Shown here piece after piece: positions 35,154-45,947 of a DNA stretch of 64,000 nucleotides (position 1 is the first letter of the stretch; every line of letters begins with the position of its first letter). The translations under genes were made by a program, and so were the position numbers. The notes beneath the pieces were generated by a model. That model ran no database searches. It was not told where the DNA came from and saw only the letters and a program-made list of their open reading frames with translations. Location: NCBI RefSeq assembly GCF_965363235.1, contig NC_134843.1:94955795-95019794 (forward strand), written 5' to 3'. The stretch comes from Mytilus galloprovincialis. Its lineage: Eukaryota > Mollusca > Bivalvia > Mytilida > Mytilidae.

Positions 35154-36022
35154 AGTCCAGTCAATCTAGCATAAATTTGACCTCAACCTTGAAGTAATTG
35201 CAACAGAAACTTTTTAAGCTTTAACCTTTAGAATTATACCCCAAATATACACAGAAAAAGTCCAACAAAAAACAACTTGATTTTATAGTTACTATGGAGA
35301 TTTGCATTGAAGCTCTACTTAAACATGAAAAAGGCAGAAATATCAATAAAAATTGATACAAAATTAGAACTTTACCGCCTCTATTCAACAGAATGCATTG
35401 ATTCTTGATATTGAACCCGTCTTTAGAATGTAACAAACAACTCTAAATGTGTTTTCGTATCTTTTATCAAGCTACAACATAGATTTCATAATTAATTAGT
35501 TGACCATTTATTAGATTTGTCAGCATGTCAATGTAAAGAATCTCATATGAATAAAGTTTCTTTAAACAAGGTAGATGCTGAAGAAATATAATTTACAAAT
35601 ACAACTTATACGAAATATTAATATTATTTTTTGAAAATGATCACAAAGCCATACATTTTTTTTTTATGAAAAATGTGCAAAAAAAATTTAAGAAACCGAT
35701 ATCACTTCGGTTCTTGTACATTTCATGCGCAGAAGATTATATAATATAGCCAAATACGAACTCATAACCCCAGCAAAGCATCATACTTTACATGAATTTT
35801 AAGATAAGCAATCAAAAACTGACAAAAAAATACTAATTCACAGAGTTATCTCCCTTTCCAATGTTAATTTCCATAACAAATTGCAAATGCTGATATTGGT
35901 TTTCCTAAAGGTAGAATTTATGGGACTTTTTCTGTGTATATTTGGGGCTTAATGACATAGAATAAAACTAAAACATTTTCTGTTGCAATTAGTTTGAGGT
36001 TCAAAGTTAGTTTGACTGGACT
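35154..36022. mobile_element. Non-autonomous inverted-repeat DNA element
   Basis: Ends are AGTCCAGTCA and TGACTGGACT. Inside, CCCCAAATATACACAG plus AAAAAGTCC (35239-35263) is mirrored exactly near 35928-35952. The arms are about 110 bases with mismatches. No transposase frame and no clear target duplication were found. A MITE-like fold-back of unknown superfamily. Confidence 0.6.
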
Positions 36023-36039
36023 ACAAAACTTTTAGGATA

Positions 36040-36195
36040 AACTCATCATAAGTACCAGGATTAAAATTTTATTTTTACGCGAGACGCGCGTCTCGTCTAC
36101 ATAAGACTCATCAGTGACGCTCGAATAAAATAATGTTTAAAAAGCCAAATAATAGGAATCATTGGTCTCAATGCTTTTCAAATTCGTACTTTAAT
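36040..36195 (-). repeat. Retrozyme-like repeat piece
   Basis: Minus-strand copy of the ribozyme block with flank; the central region is absent. Confidence 0.6.
36076..36122 (-). ncRNA. Hammerhead ribozyme, core changed
   Basis: CTGATGA and stem II are kept, but GAAA reads GAGA. Stem III CGCGCG and GTC are kept. Likely inactive. Confidence 0.65.
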
Positions 36196-36556
36196 GAATA
36201 ATATTTATGTATTAAGTTCGATTGAAAGTTTAAATGTACAACACATCGTTTAAAACAATTACATTCAGGTTTTACATAAAACCCATAACAAGTAATGTTA
36301 AAAAAAAATGCTAGTAAATTATAAAAATATTAAAGTGTCGTTTCCATATTCAAAAAAGAAATGATGAATCCTTGCTATCTTATGCAAAAGGAAGATTTCT
36401 ATAGGGCAACAGTCTCTCTTTGACATTACAGAACATAAGTTACTAACTTGTTAAATGCTTTTCTGACTAGGTGGATGTGCAGATAAAAAATATTATATAA
36501 TTGTCTAGCAAAAAACATATGCATGCAGAACGTAAACAATAATTTTCTTGTTATAA

Positions 36557-36913
36557 ATAAATTCACCATAGATACCAGTTTAAAATTTTGTACTAACGCC
36601 AGACGCGCGTTTCGTCTACAAAAGACTCATCAGTGACGCTCGAATCCAAAAATGTTTAAAAGGCCAAATAAAGTACGAAGTTGAAGAGCATTGAGGACCG
36701 AAATTCCTAAAGGTTTTGACAAATACAGCTAAGGTAATATATTCCTGAGGTAGAAAAGCCTTAGTATTTCAAAAATTTAAAAGTTTTGGAAACAGTTAAT
36801 TTATAAAAATGACCATATCAATGATAATTCTTGTCAGCACAGAAGTGCTGACTACTGGGCTGGTGATACATTCGATGAATTAAAACTCCACCAGCAGTGG
36901 CATCGACCCAGTG
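36557..36913 (-). repeat. Retrozyme-like repeat, one unit
   Basis: A full single unit on the minus strand: ribozyme block, CAATGCTCTTCAACTTCG-type flank, and the central block with CTGGGTCGATGCCACTGCTG. It lies directly before the upstream region of receptor gene B3. Confidence 0.75.
36596..36642 (-). ncRNA. Hammerhead ribozyme, intact
   Basis: GCGTCA/TGGCGT stem I, CTGATGA, GTCT/AGAC stem II, GAAA, CGCGCG and GTC are all present on the minus strand. Confidence 0.88.
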
Positions 36914-37386
36914 CCATATGGCACAAAATCAAAAACATGCTTTAAAACTGTTTGCAATCAATGTAGTTTTTTTCCAATTTTGAAAATAAAGTATCCGCGA
37001 AGCTTTTAATGCAGACTGGTAATGGTTTTGATTTTGTTTTTGTTTTTGCAGATGTTAATTAAATGATACCTATTTATCATAATTAATTCAGAAAAAAAAC
37101 GTAGTTTGCGGAAATCCTTTAAAAATCTGTCTGTTTATATATTTTACTAAATGATAGTACACAGTTCCGTAAGCATTATTATTTATCATTACTTCAAGTT
37201 TGTTCACAACATTATTATTATCCTTATGTATGTCTTCTGAAATGAAGAAAACAAACGAAATAGACTAGGAGCATTCTATTTGCTGAAAGAAAATAAAGTC
37301 GTTCTGCATTTTTTGTTCAGTTATTTTTTTAAGGACCTAGATACATCCTGTTCCCCATGAAATATATTTCAAGGAAACGGTTCAGA

Positions 37387-39249
37387 ATGAGATACTATAT
37401 CACAATTCGTTATATTTTTCCTTTACTTGGACTTGGACTTGGACTTAATATCGTTACCGTTACAAACGAAAGGAATAATGATTTGGTTGTAAAACAACAG
37501 CAGATGAATAATTCAATAGATACATTTACCAATTTTTCTAATGTGATAAATGAGTTTCAAAGTCTTGAGAACTGGAGTCGGCTATGTAATATATCACAAA
37601 CTGGACACACTTACTTTGACATTGTGTGTATTATTCAAGTTGATTCCAGTATCAAGTTATCAGAATTTAGAAATTTTACAGATAAAGTATCATCAAATAT
37701 CAGATTTGACTTATCCGTCACTTGTGAAGATGGTGTAATATACTTTCCCTGGCCGTTCAGAGCCGACAAACTAAATAAAATTTACATCAAAGACTGTCGA
37801 ATTAAAGATTACAGGACCGATTACAAGAATCAGTTGATAAACAGCATTCCCGACACAATTAAATATCTTCAAATGGACAACGTCACTATAAGTCAAAGGG
37901 TTGAAGAATTATATGACTCAATACCAAAAGCTAACTCGCCTATAACAAGAGCTGCAGAATGTGGACCGGAAAATGCTTTTTCAATTATTCATAGGGGGAC
38001 AATTGTGACATTTGAAGATTTATACAACCATCATTTGTTTGATTTCAATTCTGCAGTCTATCAATATAACCATTATTTTAACACGCAGAAGAGAGCCTGT
38101 TTGTACAACAACCTTGAGGTTTATGAAATGAGTGGGACAAAAAAAAGTTTAAGAAAGAATGACATCAATAAGATAGCTTATACCGACGTTGCAGAAAATC
38201 TCAAAATATTGAATTTTTCTAATAATGGGATGTTTGACTCTTTTTATAAATTACAAGGCTGGCAACGACGCTTCCCAGTGATGGAATATATAGACTTTTC
38301 CAATAATAACATAAAATTCCTTCCTATGATACAAGATTACAGTTTAGCTGTGAAAAAAAACAAATCAGTCGTAACAATAGATTTACGGCGTAATAATATA
38401 ACTTCACTAACAAAACGTATGATAGACTCATTCTCAACTCACGAATTTGTCAAAGTCGACATCAGTGAAAATCCGTTCATATGTGATTGTGGAATACTTG
38501 AAGTAATTGCATATCTATCTTCAAAGACTATGCCAAAAGTTTATGATTACCTTGGGTCGCTAGAGTGTTCAAAACCCTCAAACGTCCGTGGACGTAAGCT
38601 GATAAATATGTCCGCTACAGATCTTAACTGTAACAAGGAGACAGTTGTAAACTTTCAAGTAGTTGTTTTGAGCATCATAACAATAACATTGGTCATCATA
38701 ACTTTATTGACAATCTATTTCAGGAATATGATCAAAGTTATTTTGTTTACTCGACTCAATATAAACTGTCCATGTGAATTCAGAAATGTCACAACCGATG
38801 AAAAAGAATATGATGCATTTATTGCCTACAGCGAGAAAGATGTTGATTGGGTTATACATACAGCTTTACCTAAGTTGGAATCAGAGGACGCTGGGAGAGC
38901 ATGCAGACTCTGTCTTCATCATAGAGATTTTATAGTTGGTAATACCATAGCTGATAATATATACAACAGTGTTGAAAACAGCTATCACACCATCCTACTT
39001 ATAACCAATGAGTTCTTGAAGAGTGAATGGTGCATGATGGAATTCCGAACAGCTTTGAGGAAAAACTTACAGGATAAAGGTCGTCATTTGATAATTGTGT
39101 TGAAGGGAAATATAACTTTGGATAATATTGATCCTGATTTGAAAAGTTGTCTCAATTCTCAAACATATCTTAAAATGGGAGATGTTTTATTTTGGGATAA
39201 ACTGAAATATGCCATATCATTTAGACATAACACTAAACAAAATGATTAA
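37387..39249 (+). CDS. Short Toll-like receptor with TIR domain (B3)
   Basis: An intact intronless frame, 620 codons from the Met at 37387. That start is chosen over the one 10 codons earlier because B1 and psi-B2 start in the same context (GGTTCAGAATG). Architecture as B1: signal with PLLGLGLGLNIV, Cys-containing N-terminal half, LRRs (LKILNFSNNGMF, MEYIDFSNNNIKFLP, TIDLRRNNITSL), LRRCT (NPFICDCGIL), membrane span, TIR domain. TIR boxes are YDAFIAYSEKD, LCLHHRDFIVGNTI and FWDKLKYAI. The TIR domain is nearly identical to that of B1 while the ectodomain differs more, which suggests a conserved signalling output and a varying recognition surface. Ligand unknown. Divergent partner of A2. Confidence 0.93.
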   Translation: MRYYITIRYIFPLLGLGLGLNIVTVTNERNNDLVVKQQQMNNSIDTFTNFSNVINEFQSLENWSRLCNISQTGHTYFDIVCIIQVDSSIKLSEFRNFTDKVSSNIRFDLSVTCEDGVIYFPWPFRADKLNKIYIKDCRIKDYRTDYKNQLINSIPDTIKYLQMDNVTISQRVEELYDSIPKANSPITRAAECGPENAFSIIHRGTIVTFEDLYNHHLFDFNSAVYQYNHYFNTQKRACLYNNLEVYEMSGTKKSLRKNDINKIAYTDVAENLKILNFSNNGMFDSFYKLQGWQRRFPVMEYIDFSNNNIKFLPMIQDYSLAVKKNKSVVTIDLRRNNITSLTKRMIDSFSTHEFVKVDISENPFICDCGILEVIAYLSSKTMPKVYDYLGSLECSKPSNVRGRKLINMSATDLNCNKETVVNFQVVVLSIITITLVIITLLTIYFRNMIKVILFTRLNINCPCEFRNVTTDEKEYDAFIAYSEKDVDWVIHTALPKLESEDAGRACRLCLHHRDFIVGNTIADNIYNSVENSYHTILLITNEFLKSEWCMMEFRTALRKNLQDKGRHLIIVLKGNITLDNIDPDLKSCLNSQTYLKMGDVLFWDKLKYAISFRHNTKQND

Positions 39250-39689
39250 CAAATCGTTGTTGTACTAATAATTGTGTGTGGGGTTTAATTCTGCAACATT
39301 ATGAAAAACTACGAGATGTGTTGTTTTAGAATTAAATAATTTGTTATCAAGTTTGTCAATATGATTGATAAATTATATAAATGCCTAAAGCGATTAATTC
39401 CAAGATTATATTGCAGACTACCTGTGTTATAGAAAACAACAAAAAAATTTCTTAGGGTGTTACTCTCTTGTTACATATGTCGTCACAACTATAGTGAAGG
39501 ATTCATGTCAAGACGTTACAAACTGTCAAAAAGATTGTCAAAAACAGCCGTAGTGGTTCTTATAAACTATATAAACCATTTGAAAGGGATTAATTAAACT
39601 GACGAGGTAGGGAGGAATTCACAATGAATTGTTTAGACTTGTTGACCTAACTGTATTTGTCGTCTTCTTCGTAACAGAATGAGAACAGT

Positions 39690-39870
39690 TCTTGATTTGG
39701 ATTTTTTTTGTTTTATATACATGTACTGTATATTGATAAGTACGATCGAGTGGTCTGGAGCGCTGGACACTGTCTCGAGGACACAGTACAGACGGTGTTG
39801 TCTCAATATCATTATAGCCTGAGTTCGAATTCCAACGAGGGAAGAACAATTTAATATTGTTGTACTGATA
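39690..39870 (+). repeat. tRNA-derived SINE, probable
   Basis: An A-box-like GATCGAGTGG near 39743 and a B-box-like GAGTTCGAATTCC near 39820 are spaced about 75 bases apart with tRNA-like wording between. No polymerase III terminator or tail is clear, and the element could be a longer SINE. Confidence 0.45.
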
Positions 39871-40290
39871 GTTTAAGTAATTATGTACTACATATTGTAT
39901 TTACACATGTACGATGATGCTTACGAGTACACTAAAACTCTTCAAGAATAGGTTCTGTGCGTGTTATTTAAAGTATTCTGAATGAAAGTGTAATGCATGT
40001 ATTGTTTCTCTAAATCGATTTATGACTTTGGAACAGCGATATACTACTGTTGCCTTTATTTATTAAATTGAAGGAATTAATTCGTTTTTGAATATATATG
40101 TTGACCACAAAGGACAACGGATATGTTCCACTTATTGTGGAAAGATTTTGAACAAAGAGTTCAAATTTGTGTTGTTAAAATCGTCCATTCAAAAATTGAC
40201 GGACACCTAACGAATTAGAATTATCACATGGTTTGTATTTACATGAGCAACATGACGTATAGAATGATCCTCTTATCATTCTGTTACACC

Positions 40291-40318
40291 TGAGATCCCC
40301 ATCGGTACTTGATGGGGA
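40291..40318. repeat. Perfect short hairpin
   Basis: GATCCCCATC and GATGGGGATC are exact reverse complements around a 7-base loop. Confidence 0.7.
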
Positions 40319-40349
40319 TCGTTTTGCTCAATCTTTAATTTTCTATTTT

Positions 40350-40680
40350 GTTTTTTTGTGTACTGCTATTTTTCTTTCGGTTGTTGACATGACATTTGTG
40401 AGGATGTCTTATGAGTTTGAATATCCAAATTTGTATCTTTCGCGTATCTTTAATTTGATGCGACTGTCATTCAAGTTAGAGGTTAAGCGCTATAAAACCA
40501 AGTTCAATCCACTATTTTCTGCATTTCAAAATGCCCGTACAAAGTCAGGAATGTGACAGTCGTTGTTCATTCTTTTGATGTGTTTTATCATTTGATTTTG
40601 CAATTTGATTAGGGACTTTCCGTTTTGAGTTTTCCTCGGAGTTCAATGTTTTTGTGATTTTTACTTTTTCTGACATTTAA
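40350..40680 (+). repeat. Family E end fragment
   Basis: TATGAGTTTGAATATCC, AATGCCCGTACAAAGTCAGG and TTTGATTAGGGACTTTCCGT in order match other copies (33885-34010; reversed 25690-25760). Non-coding remnant. Confidence 0.5.
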
Positions 40681-40739
40681 GCTGTATTTGAATTGATATG
40701 TTTTTCTTCAGTGCCCGTCAATGTCGTTATATATTTGGA

Positions 40740-41060
40740 CTCAATATCGTTTTTAATTCGAGTGTCACTGCTGAGTCTTTTGTAGACTAAACCTGTGTCT
40801 GGCGTACACAATTTTGACTTTTTTTTTTTATATATATTGAGTTCATAATTGATACACTCATTTCCTGAAAATTTACAGGGCATATAATGTTAAAATTGGT
40901 AGGAACATTAGTGTTTCTTTTATTATGGGTTTCAATGCTTCTTAACTTAGTTATTGATTTGACCTTCAATTGTTTTTTAATTCATGGACAACTAATGTGT
41001 CTCGTGTAGATGAAACATTAATTTGGCGTACTAGATAATACTTCTGGTATTATTTATCGT
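40740..41060 (+). repeat. Two old retrozyme-like pieces
   Basis: Two degraded ribozyme blocks about 224 bases apart, at 40760-40806 and 40984-41030. They are the oldest-looking copies in the window. Confidence 0.5.
40760..40806 (+). ncRNA. Hammerhead ribozyme remnant
   Basis: CTGATGA reads CTGCTGA, GAAA reads TAAA and stem III is lost (CCTGTG). Stem II and TGGCGT remain. Confidence 0.5.
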
Positions 41061-41089
41061 TTCAAAAGTAAAACAGCATTTTGTTGATA

Positions 41090-41990
41090 TGTGCAAAAGA
41101 AGAAGTCAACTTTTATTAAAATTGATGTACACAAGTATTATTTATCTGATTATTTTTTCGTTATCTTTTATTTTTGAAAACAAACAAAATAGCCAAAAAC
41201 TTTCTTTTAAAACAGTCGACATAAATGTTATCCTTGTAAAATGTGTTATTGTTTTAATTTGACCTTGTTTTTAAATTATATTCAGTTATGTTAGTAGGGC
41301 ATGACCAATTGCACCAAGTCCCAACAAAACAAGTGTTGTGACCTGTGTTTATATTCAGCGTGTTTAAATTTACGGTGAAGAGCAGGTGTCGAATTTCATA
41401 AAAAAAATTACATTTTTATTAAATCCCTTATCTGTTTCTAGTTGATACCATATAAATTTGCTAAAAAGAAAAGGATATATTTATTTTGTAATGAAAAATT
41501 GCTGATCAATTATGTGTCATTTTTCAAACTTAATTGGTATTAGAATATAAAAGTAGGTTCAATTTGACTGGCTTTATTTTTCATCTTGCGAAAGTCAGGT
41601 AGATAAATCAAACGTCACAAATAAGCACCGTTTCGTCTTGCAATGTCAATCACTAGTATAGTGAACGTAAAAATGATACATCATATAATTCGCGTTGAAA
41701 TTCATTGCACAAACTAAGAGATAAAAAGGTTAAAGTACTTATCGCTTCTTTCAGTTTGAAATATTTAAAAACGGTAGGAAATGCATTTGTAATATCTATC
41801 TTTGTCAAGTAAGATTAATTCACCTAGTACATGTTTAGTTCCTTTAGATTATTCCTTGTTTACAAGAAATGATATATGTTTGACATGACATGCAACGTAA
41901 CTTCATAATAAACTTTCATCTTAAGTTGATACTTATATTCCAAAGTTCAAGATTCTTTTAAGGATTTCCTTTAAGAAGGGTTGCTGTTTA
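41090..41990. repeat. Duplicated non-coding block, copy 2
   Basis: Aligns with 26580-27490 (see there). It lies about 1.8 kb after B3, while copy 1 lies about 3.7 kb after psi-B2, with repeats inserted in between. Confidence 0.75.
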
Positions 41991-42224
41991 CAAGGATACT
42001 GATAAATCAAGTGATGTGAATACGCTGTGCATAACACATGTTTCTGATATAGCCCTCATCAGGTACGATAGAGTTCAACCGTTTGGAAAACCAAAATGAA
42101 TCGCATTTTTGAGAATACAAATACCAAGAGATCCTAATGGCTAGCTTAAATACATCATTTTTGGGGGCATGACTTGATCAATCTTTAGGGAAAACCTGTG
42201 TTGCATATATTTTAGGTAAATCCT

Positions 42225-42440
42225 AAAAGAGGGACGAAAGATACCAAAGGGACAGTCAAACTCATAAATCGGAAAATAAACTGACAAAGCCATGGCTAAA
42301 AATGAAAAAGACAAACAGACAAACAAATAGTACACAACATATAAAACTAAAGAATAAGCAACACGAACCCCATCAAAAACTAGGGGTGATTTCATGTGCT
42401 CCGGAAGGTGGCCTGCTCCACATGTGGCACCCGTCGTAAA
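42225..42440 (-). repeat. Family D copy
   Basis: GAGGGACGAAAGATACC, CTGACAAAGCCATGGCTAAA and AGGGGTGATTTCATGTGCTC in order; matches 31500-31740 and, reversed, 2955-3095 and 4163-4250. Confidence 0.6.
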
Positions 42441-42524
42441 AGAGATGGTTCATACAAACTGACAAAATCAATCGTATTAAGCAATGGAACGAGTGGGAAA
42501 CAACTGTCATAGATCTGACTACGT

Positions 42525-42605
42525 ATAGGCATTTCTCCTTGGATGGAGAGTTGTCTCATTAGGACTCATACCACAACTTCTTATATCTATCTACTAGCTA
42601 TAAAA
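42525..42605 (-). repeat. Family G fragment
   Basis: TTGGATGGAGAGTTGTCTCA matches the reversed family G wording and the piece near 12225-12245. Confidence 0.5.
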
Positions 42606-42619
42606 ACATAACATTGACC

Positions 42620-43110
42620 ATTTACTCATCAAATTGAGGTCAGGTAAGATGACCATACAAGGCAGACATATACACATTCCAATCATTATATATACCAAAT
42701 ATATTTGACTAATTGCTTTAAAGTATTTGAGAAAGAAAGAACAATACATGAAAACCTAACATTGAAAAATGATCCATAAAAATAAGGTCATGGTCAAATA
42801 AAACCTCCCGAATGGACATGTATGCCTTAAAATCCTTCCAAACATTGTTTACATATTGATTATGAAATCTGAGATAAGGACTTGATAACAAAATTTAACC
42901 TTGATTTATTTTCTATAAAGTGGATCATGGTCATTTAGACCCTGTTTGTTGAATATGCAAACTTGCAAGGATCCAATATACCAAATTTAAATAATCTATT
43001 TTTTTTTAAATTCACAAGAAAAAATAACTCGTTTTTAAGGAGCTGATGATCCATAAAAATGAGGTCAAGAACAATGGACATATGACACAATTCTCACATG
43101 AGGCATCTGT
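42620..43110 (-). repeat. Family C partial copy
   Basis: Reversed family C units: ATTGAGGTCAGGTAAGATGA, TATACCAAATATATTTGAC, GATCCATAAAAATGAGGTCA. Both ends are missing. Confidence 0.5.
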
Positions 43111-43169
43111 TTAAAGGTATCAAGAATTCACAAAGTCAACCTTCGAAGTATGAAACTTTATATAAAAAT

Positions 43170-43392
43170 ATTTAACACCTCCCTGCTGTTTTATCATCGC
43201 TATGACTGGTGTTCTAAAATTTCCCGTGTTTGGCACAATTTTTTGAAAATTTGGATCCTCAATGCTCTTCATCTTTGTACTTGTTTGGCCCTTTAACTGT
43301 TTTGATATGAGCGTCACTGATGAGTCTTATGTAGACGAAACGCGCGTCTGGCGTATTAAATTATAATCCTGGTACCTTTGATAACTATTTCA
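43170..43392 (+). repeat. Solo retrozyme-like repeat
   Basis: Flank TTTGGCACAATTTTTTG, CAATGCTCTTCATCTTTG, then an intact ribozyme block and TGGTACCTTTGATAACTATT. Confidence 0.7.
43309..43355 (+). ncRNA. Hammerhead ribozyme, intact
   Basis: GCGTCA, CTGATGA, GTCT/AGAC, GAAA, CGCGCG, GTC and TGGCGT are all present; identical in the core to the copy at 16729. Confidence 0.9.
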
Positions 43393-43473
43393 TGACAGGT
43401 TGAGACACAAACAAATAGCATCAATCAATTAATACAATGTCATAATTCTGCAGCGTGCACATGTCTCACTACT

Positions 43474-45154
43474 AAACTAGAGGCTCATAAGAGCCTGTGT
43501 CGCTCACCTTGGTCTATGCACATTTTCAACAAAAGACACAGATGGATTAATGACAAAATTGTGTTTTGGTGATGGTGATGTGTTTGTAGATCTTACTTTA
43601 CTGAACATTCTTGCTACTTACAATTATCTTCATCTTAAATTAACTTGGTGCATTAGTTACAGAGGAAAATATTTTGTTAAAAAACCAAAAATTTACAAAA
43701 TTTATGAAAATTGTTAAAAATTGACTGTAAAGGGCTGTAACTCCTTAAGGGGTCAACTGACCATTTTTCTCAAGTTGACTTATTTGTAGATCTTACTTTG
43801 CTGAACATTATTGCTGTTTACAGTTTATCTAGAGCTATCTACAATAATATTCAAGATAATAACCAAAAACGGCAAAAGTTCCTTAAAAATTACCAATTCA
43901 GGGACAGCAACCCAACAACCGATTGTCCAATTTGTCTGAAAATTTCAGAGTAGCTAGAGCTTGACTTCATAAACAATTTAATCCCAGTCAGATTTGCTCT
44001 AAATGTTTCGGTTTCAGAGTTATAAGCCAAAATCTACATTTTACTCCCTATGTTCTATTTTTAGCCATGGTGGCCATCTTGGTTGGTTGGCCGGTCACGC
44101 CACACATTTTTTAAACTAGATACCCCAATGATGATTGTGTCCAAGTATTGTTAAATTTGTCCCAGTAGTTTCAGAGAATATTTTTGTAAAAGATAACAAA
44201 AATTGACGAAAAATTGGTAAAAAATGACTATAAAGCGCAATAACTCCTTAAGGGGTCAACTGACCATTTTGGTCATTTGACTTATTTGTAGATCTTACTT
44301 TGCTGATCATTATTGCTGTTTACAGTATATCTCTATCTATAATAATATTCAAGATATTAACCAAAAACTGCAAAATTTCCTTAAAATTGACAATTCAGGG
44401 ACAGCAACCCAACAACAGATTGTTCAATTTGTCTGAAAATTTCAGAGTAGCTAGATCTTGACTTGATAAACAATTAAACCTCGTCAGATTTGCTCTAAAT
44501 GGTTTCGGTTTCAGAGTTATAAGCCAAAATCTACATTTTACCCCTATGTTCTATTTTTAGCCATGGTGGCCATCTTGGTTGGTTGGCCGGTCACGCCACA
44601 CATTTTTTAAACTAGATACCCAAATGATGATTGTGTCCAAGTATTGTTGAATTTGGCCAAGTAGTTTCAGAGAAGATTTTTGTAAAAGATAACAAAAATT
44701 GACGAAAAATTGGTAAAAAATGACTATAAAGCGCAATAACTCCTTAAGGGGTCAACTGACCATTTTGTTCATTTGACTTATTTGTAGATCTTACTTTGCT
44801 GATCATTATTGCTGTTTACAGTATATCTCTATCTATAATAATATTCAAGATATTAACCAAAAACTGCAAAATTTCCTTAAAATTGACAATTCAGGGACAG
44901 CAACCCAACAACCTATTGTTCAATTTGTCTGAAAATTTCAGGGTAGCTAGATCTTGACCTGGCCGGATCAACGGACACATTTTTTAAAACAAGATACCCC
45001 AATGATGATTGTGGCCAAGTTTGGTTAAATTAGGCCCAGTAGTTTCAGAGGAGAAGATTTTTGTAAAAGTTAACAACGACGGACGACGATGACGGACGCT
45101 GGATGCCAAGTGATGAGAAAAGCTCACTTGGCCTTTTAGGCCAGGTGAGCTAAA
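43474..45154 (+). mobile_element. Helentron-like element with about 500-bp internal repeats
   Basis: Begins near GAGCCTGTGTCGCTCACC. It contains nearly three copies of a unit of about 500 bases (CTCCTTAAGGGGTCAACTGA at about 43741, 44246 and 44739), then GACGGACGACGATGACGG. It ends in a hairpin GCTCACTTGGCC/GGCCAGGTGAGC followed by TAAAAA. The sub-terminal GCTCACCTTGG at the left mirrors the right end. No protein is encoded. This plan (internal tandem units, GAC-rich run, 3' hairpin) fits non-autonomous Helitron/Helentron or pearl-type elements; the class is inferred. Confidence 0.65.
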
Positions 45155-45814
45155 AATAAAATAACTAATGGTGACTTATTTTTTACTGTTATTTTAATAT
45201 AAAATACCTATCTCTATAAACAAAACGTATACAAAAATGTTGACCAGCAAATATGTAATAAATAGTGATTACTTCTAAAAAATAAAATAGTACATATAAC
45301 ATTAACAACATATATCTATAAAAACAAAAGTGGTAGAAGACTCTCTACATTTATAAAATGTATGAAGAAAATTTTAATTAGACAGCAACCAACCAACATA
45401 GTTCCAAGGCTCCCTAATTAAACACCTAAATACCCACTGTGAAATATACCCACTGTCATTAAACAAGCAATCCTAAAAATGCTGTATTTAACCCATTTTA
45501 GTAATGCTTTATTGAGAAATTTGAACAAGAGTCCCTTTACCTAGCCTTACAATGCTAGTATACAAGGCATCATCCTCACATAAGGCATCTGTTTAAAAGC
45601 TCAGGACAGACATCAAACAATAACCCTGTTGGTCAGCTAAAATTGGATTTCTGCAGATCACTGCATGTCTTTCACTGATTGTAAAGGATGTTAATTTTTA
45701 TTAGAACTTACATGAAAAATCAACTTTAATTTTTCTTCATACTAATGCACTAAGTGTTTATTTGTACTAGAATTAACCAGGAAAACCACCCTTATTATTT
45801 TGCTAAATCTAACA
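45155..45814. other. No gene seen
   Basis: AT-rich DNA between the element and the end of the inositol monophosphatase gene. Confidence 0.4.
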
Positions 45815-45820
45815 TTTATT
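45815..45820 (-). promoter_or_regulatory. Possible polyadenylation signal of the IMPA gene
   Basis: AATAAA on the minus strand, 17 bases after the stop codon. The only canonical hexamer this close; it would give a very short 3' UTR. Confidence 0.35.
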
Positions 45821-45837
45821 GTTTAAGTCTGCCATTT

Positions 45838-45947
45838 TCAGTCTCTCTCCATTTCTATATGTTCTGGGATGGTTGTAGATAACTGGTCTGCTAAAGATTG
45901 TGATGAGGCACATAGAACTCTTCTACTAAGAAAATCTACTGGACCAC
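45838..45947 (-). CDS. IMPA1: IMPA last exon with stop
   Basis: 110 bases, acceptor TTATTTAACAG/GTGG, encoding [20 protein letters not shown] and the C-terminus IEMERD, then TGA at 45838-45840. Confidence 0.92.

Larger units (their letters stand above)
36450..37386 (+). promoter_or_regulatory. Conserved upstream region of B3, interrupted by a retrozyme unit
   Basis: GTGCAGATAAAAAATATTAT and ATAATTGTCTAGCAAAAAAC (36476-36520) match the psi-B2 upstream region. After the retrozyme unit, AAATGATAGTACACAGTTCC and GAAAACAAACGAAA resume the match. The retrozyme therefore inserted into duplicated promoter-side DNA about 470-830 bases before the start codon. Confidence 0.55.
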
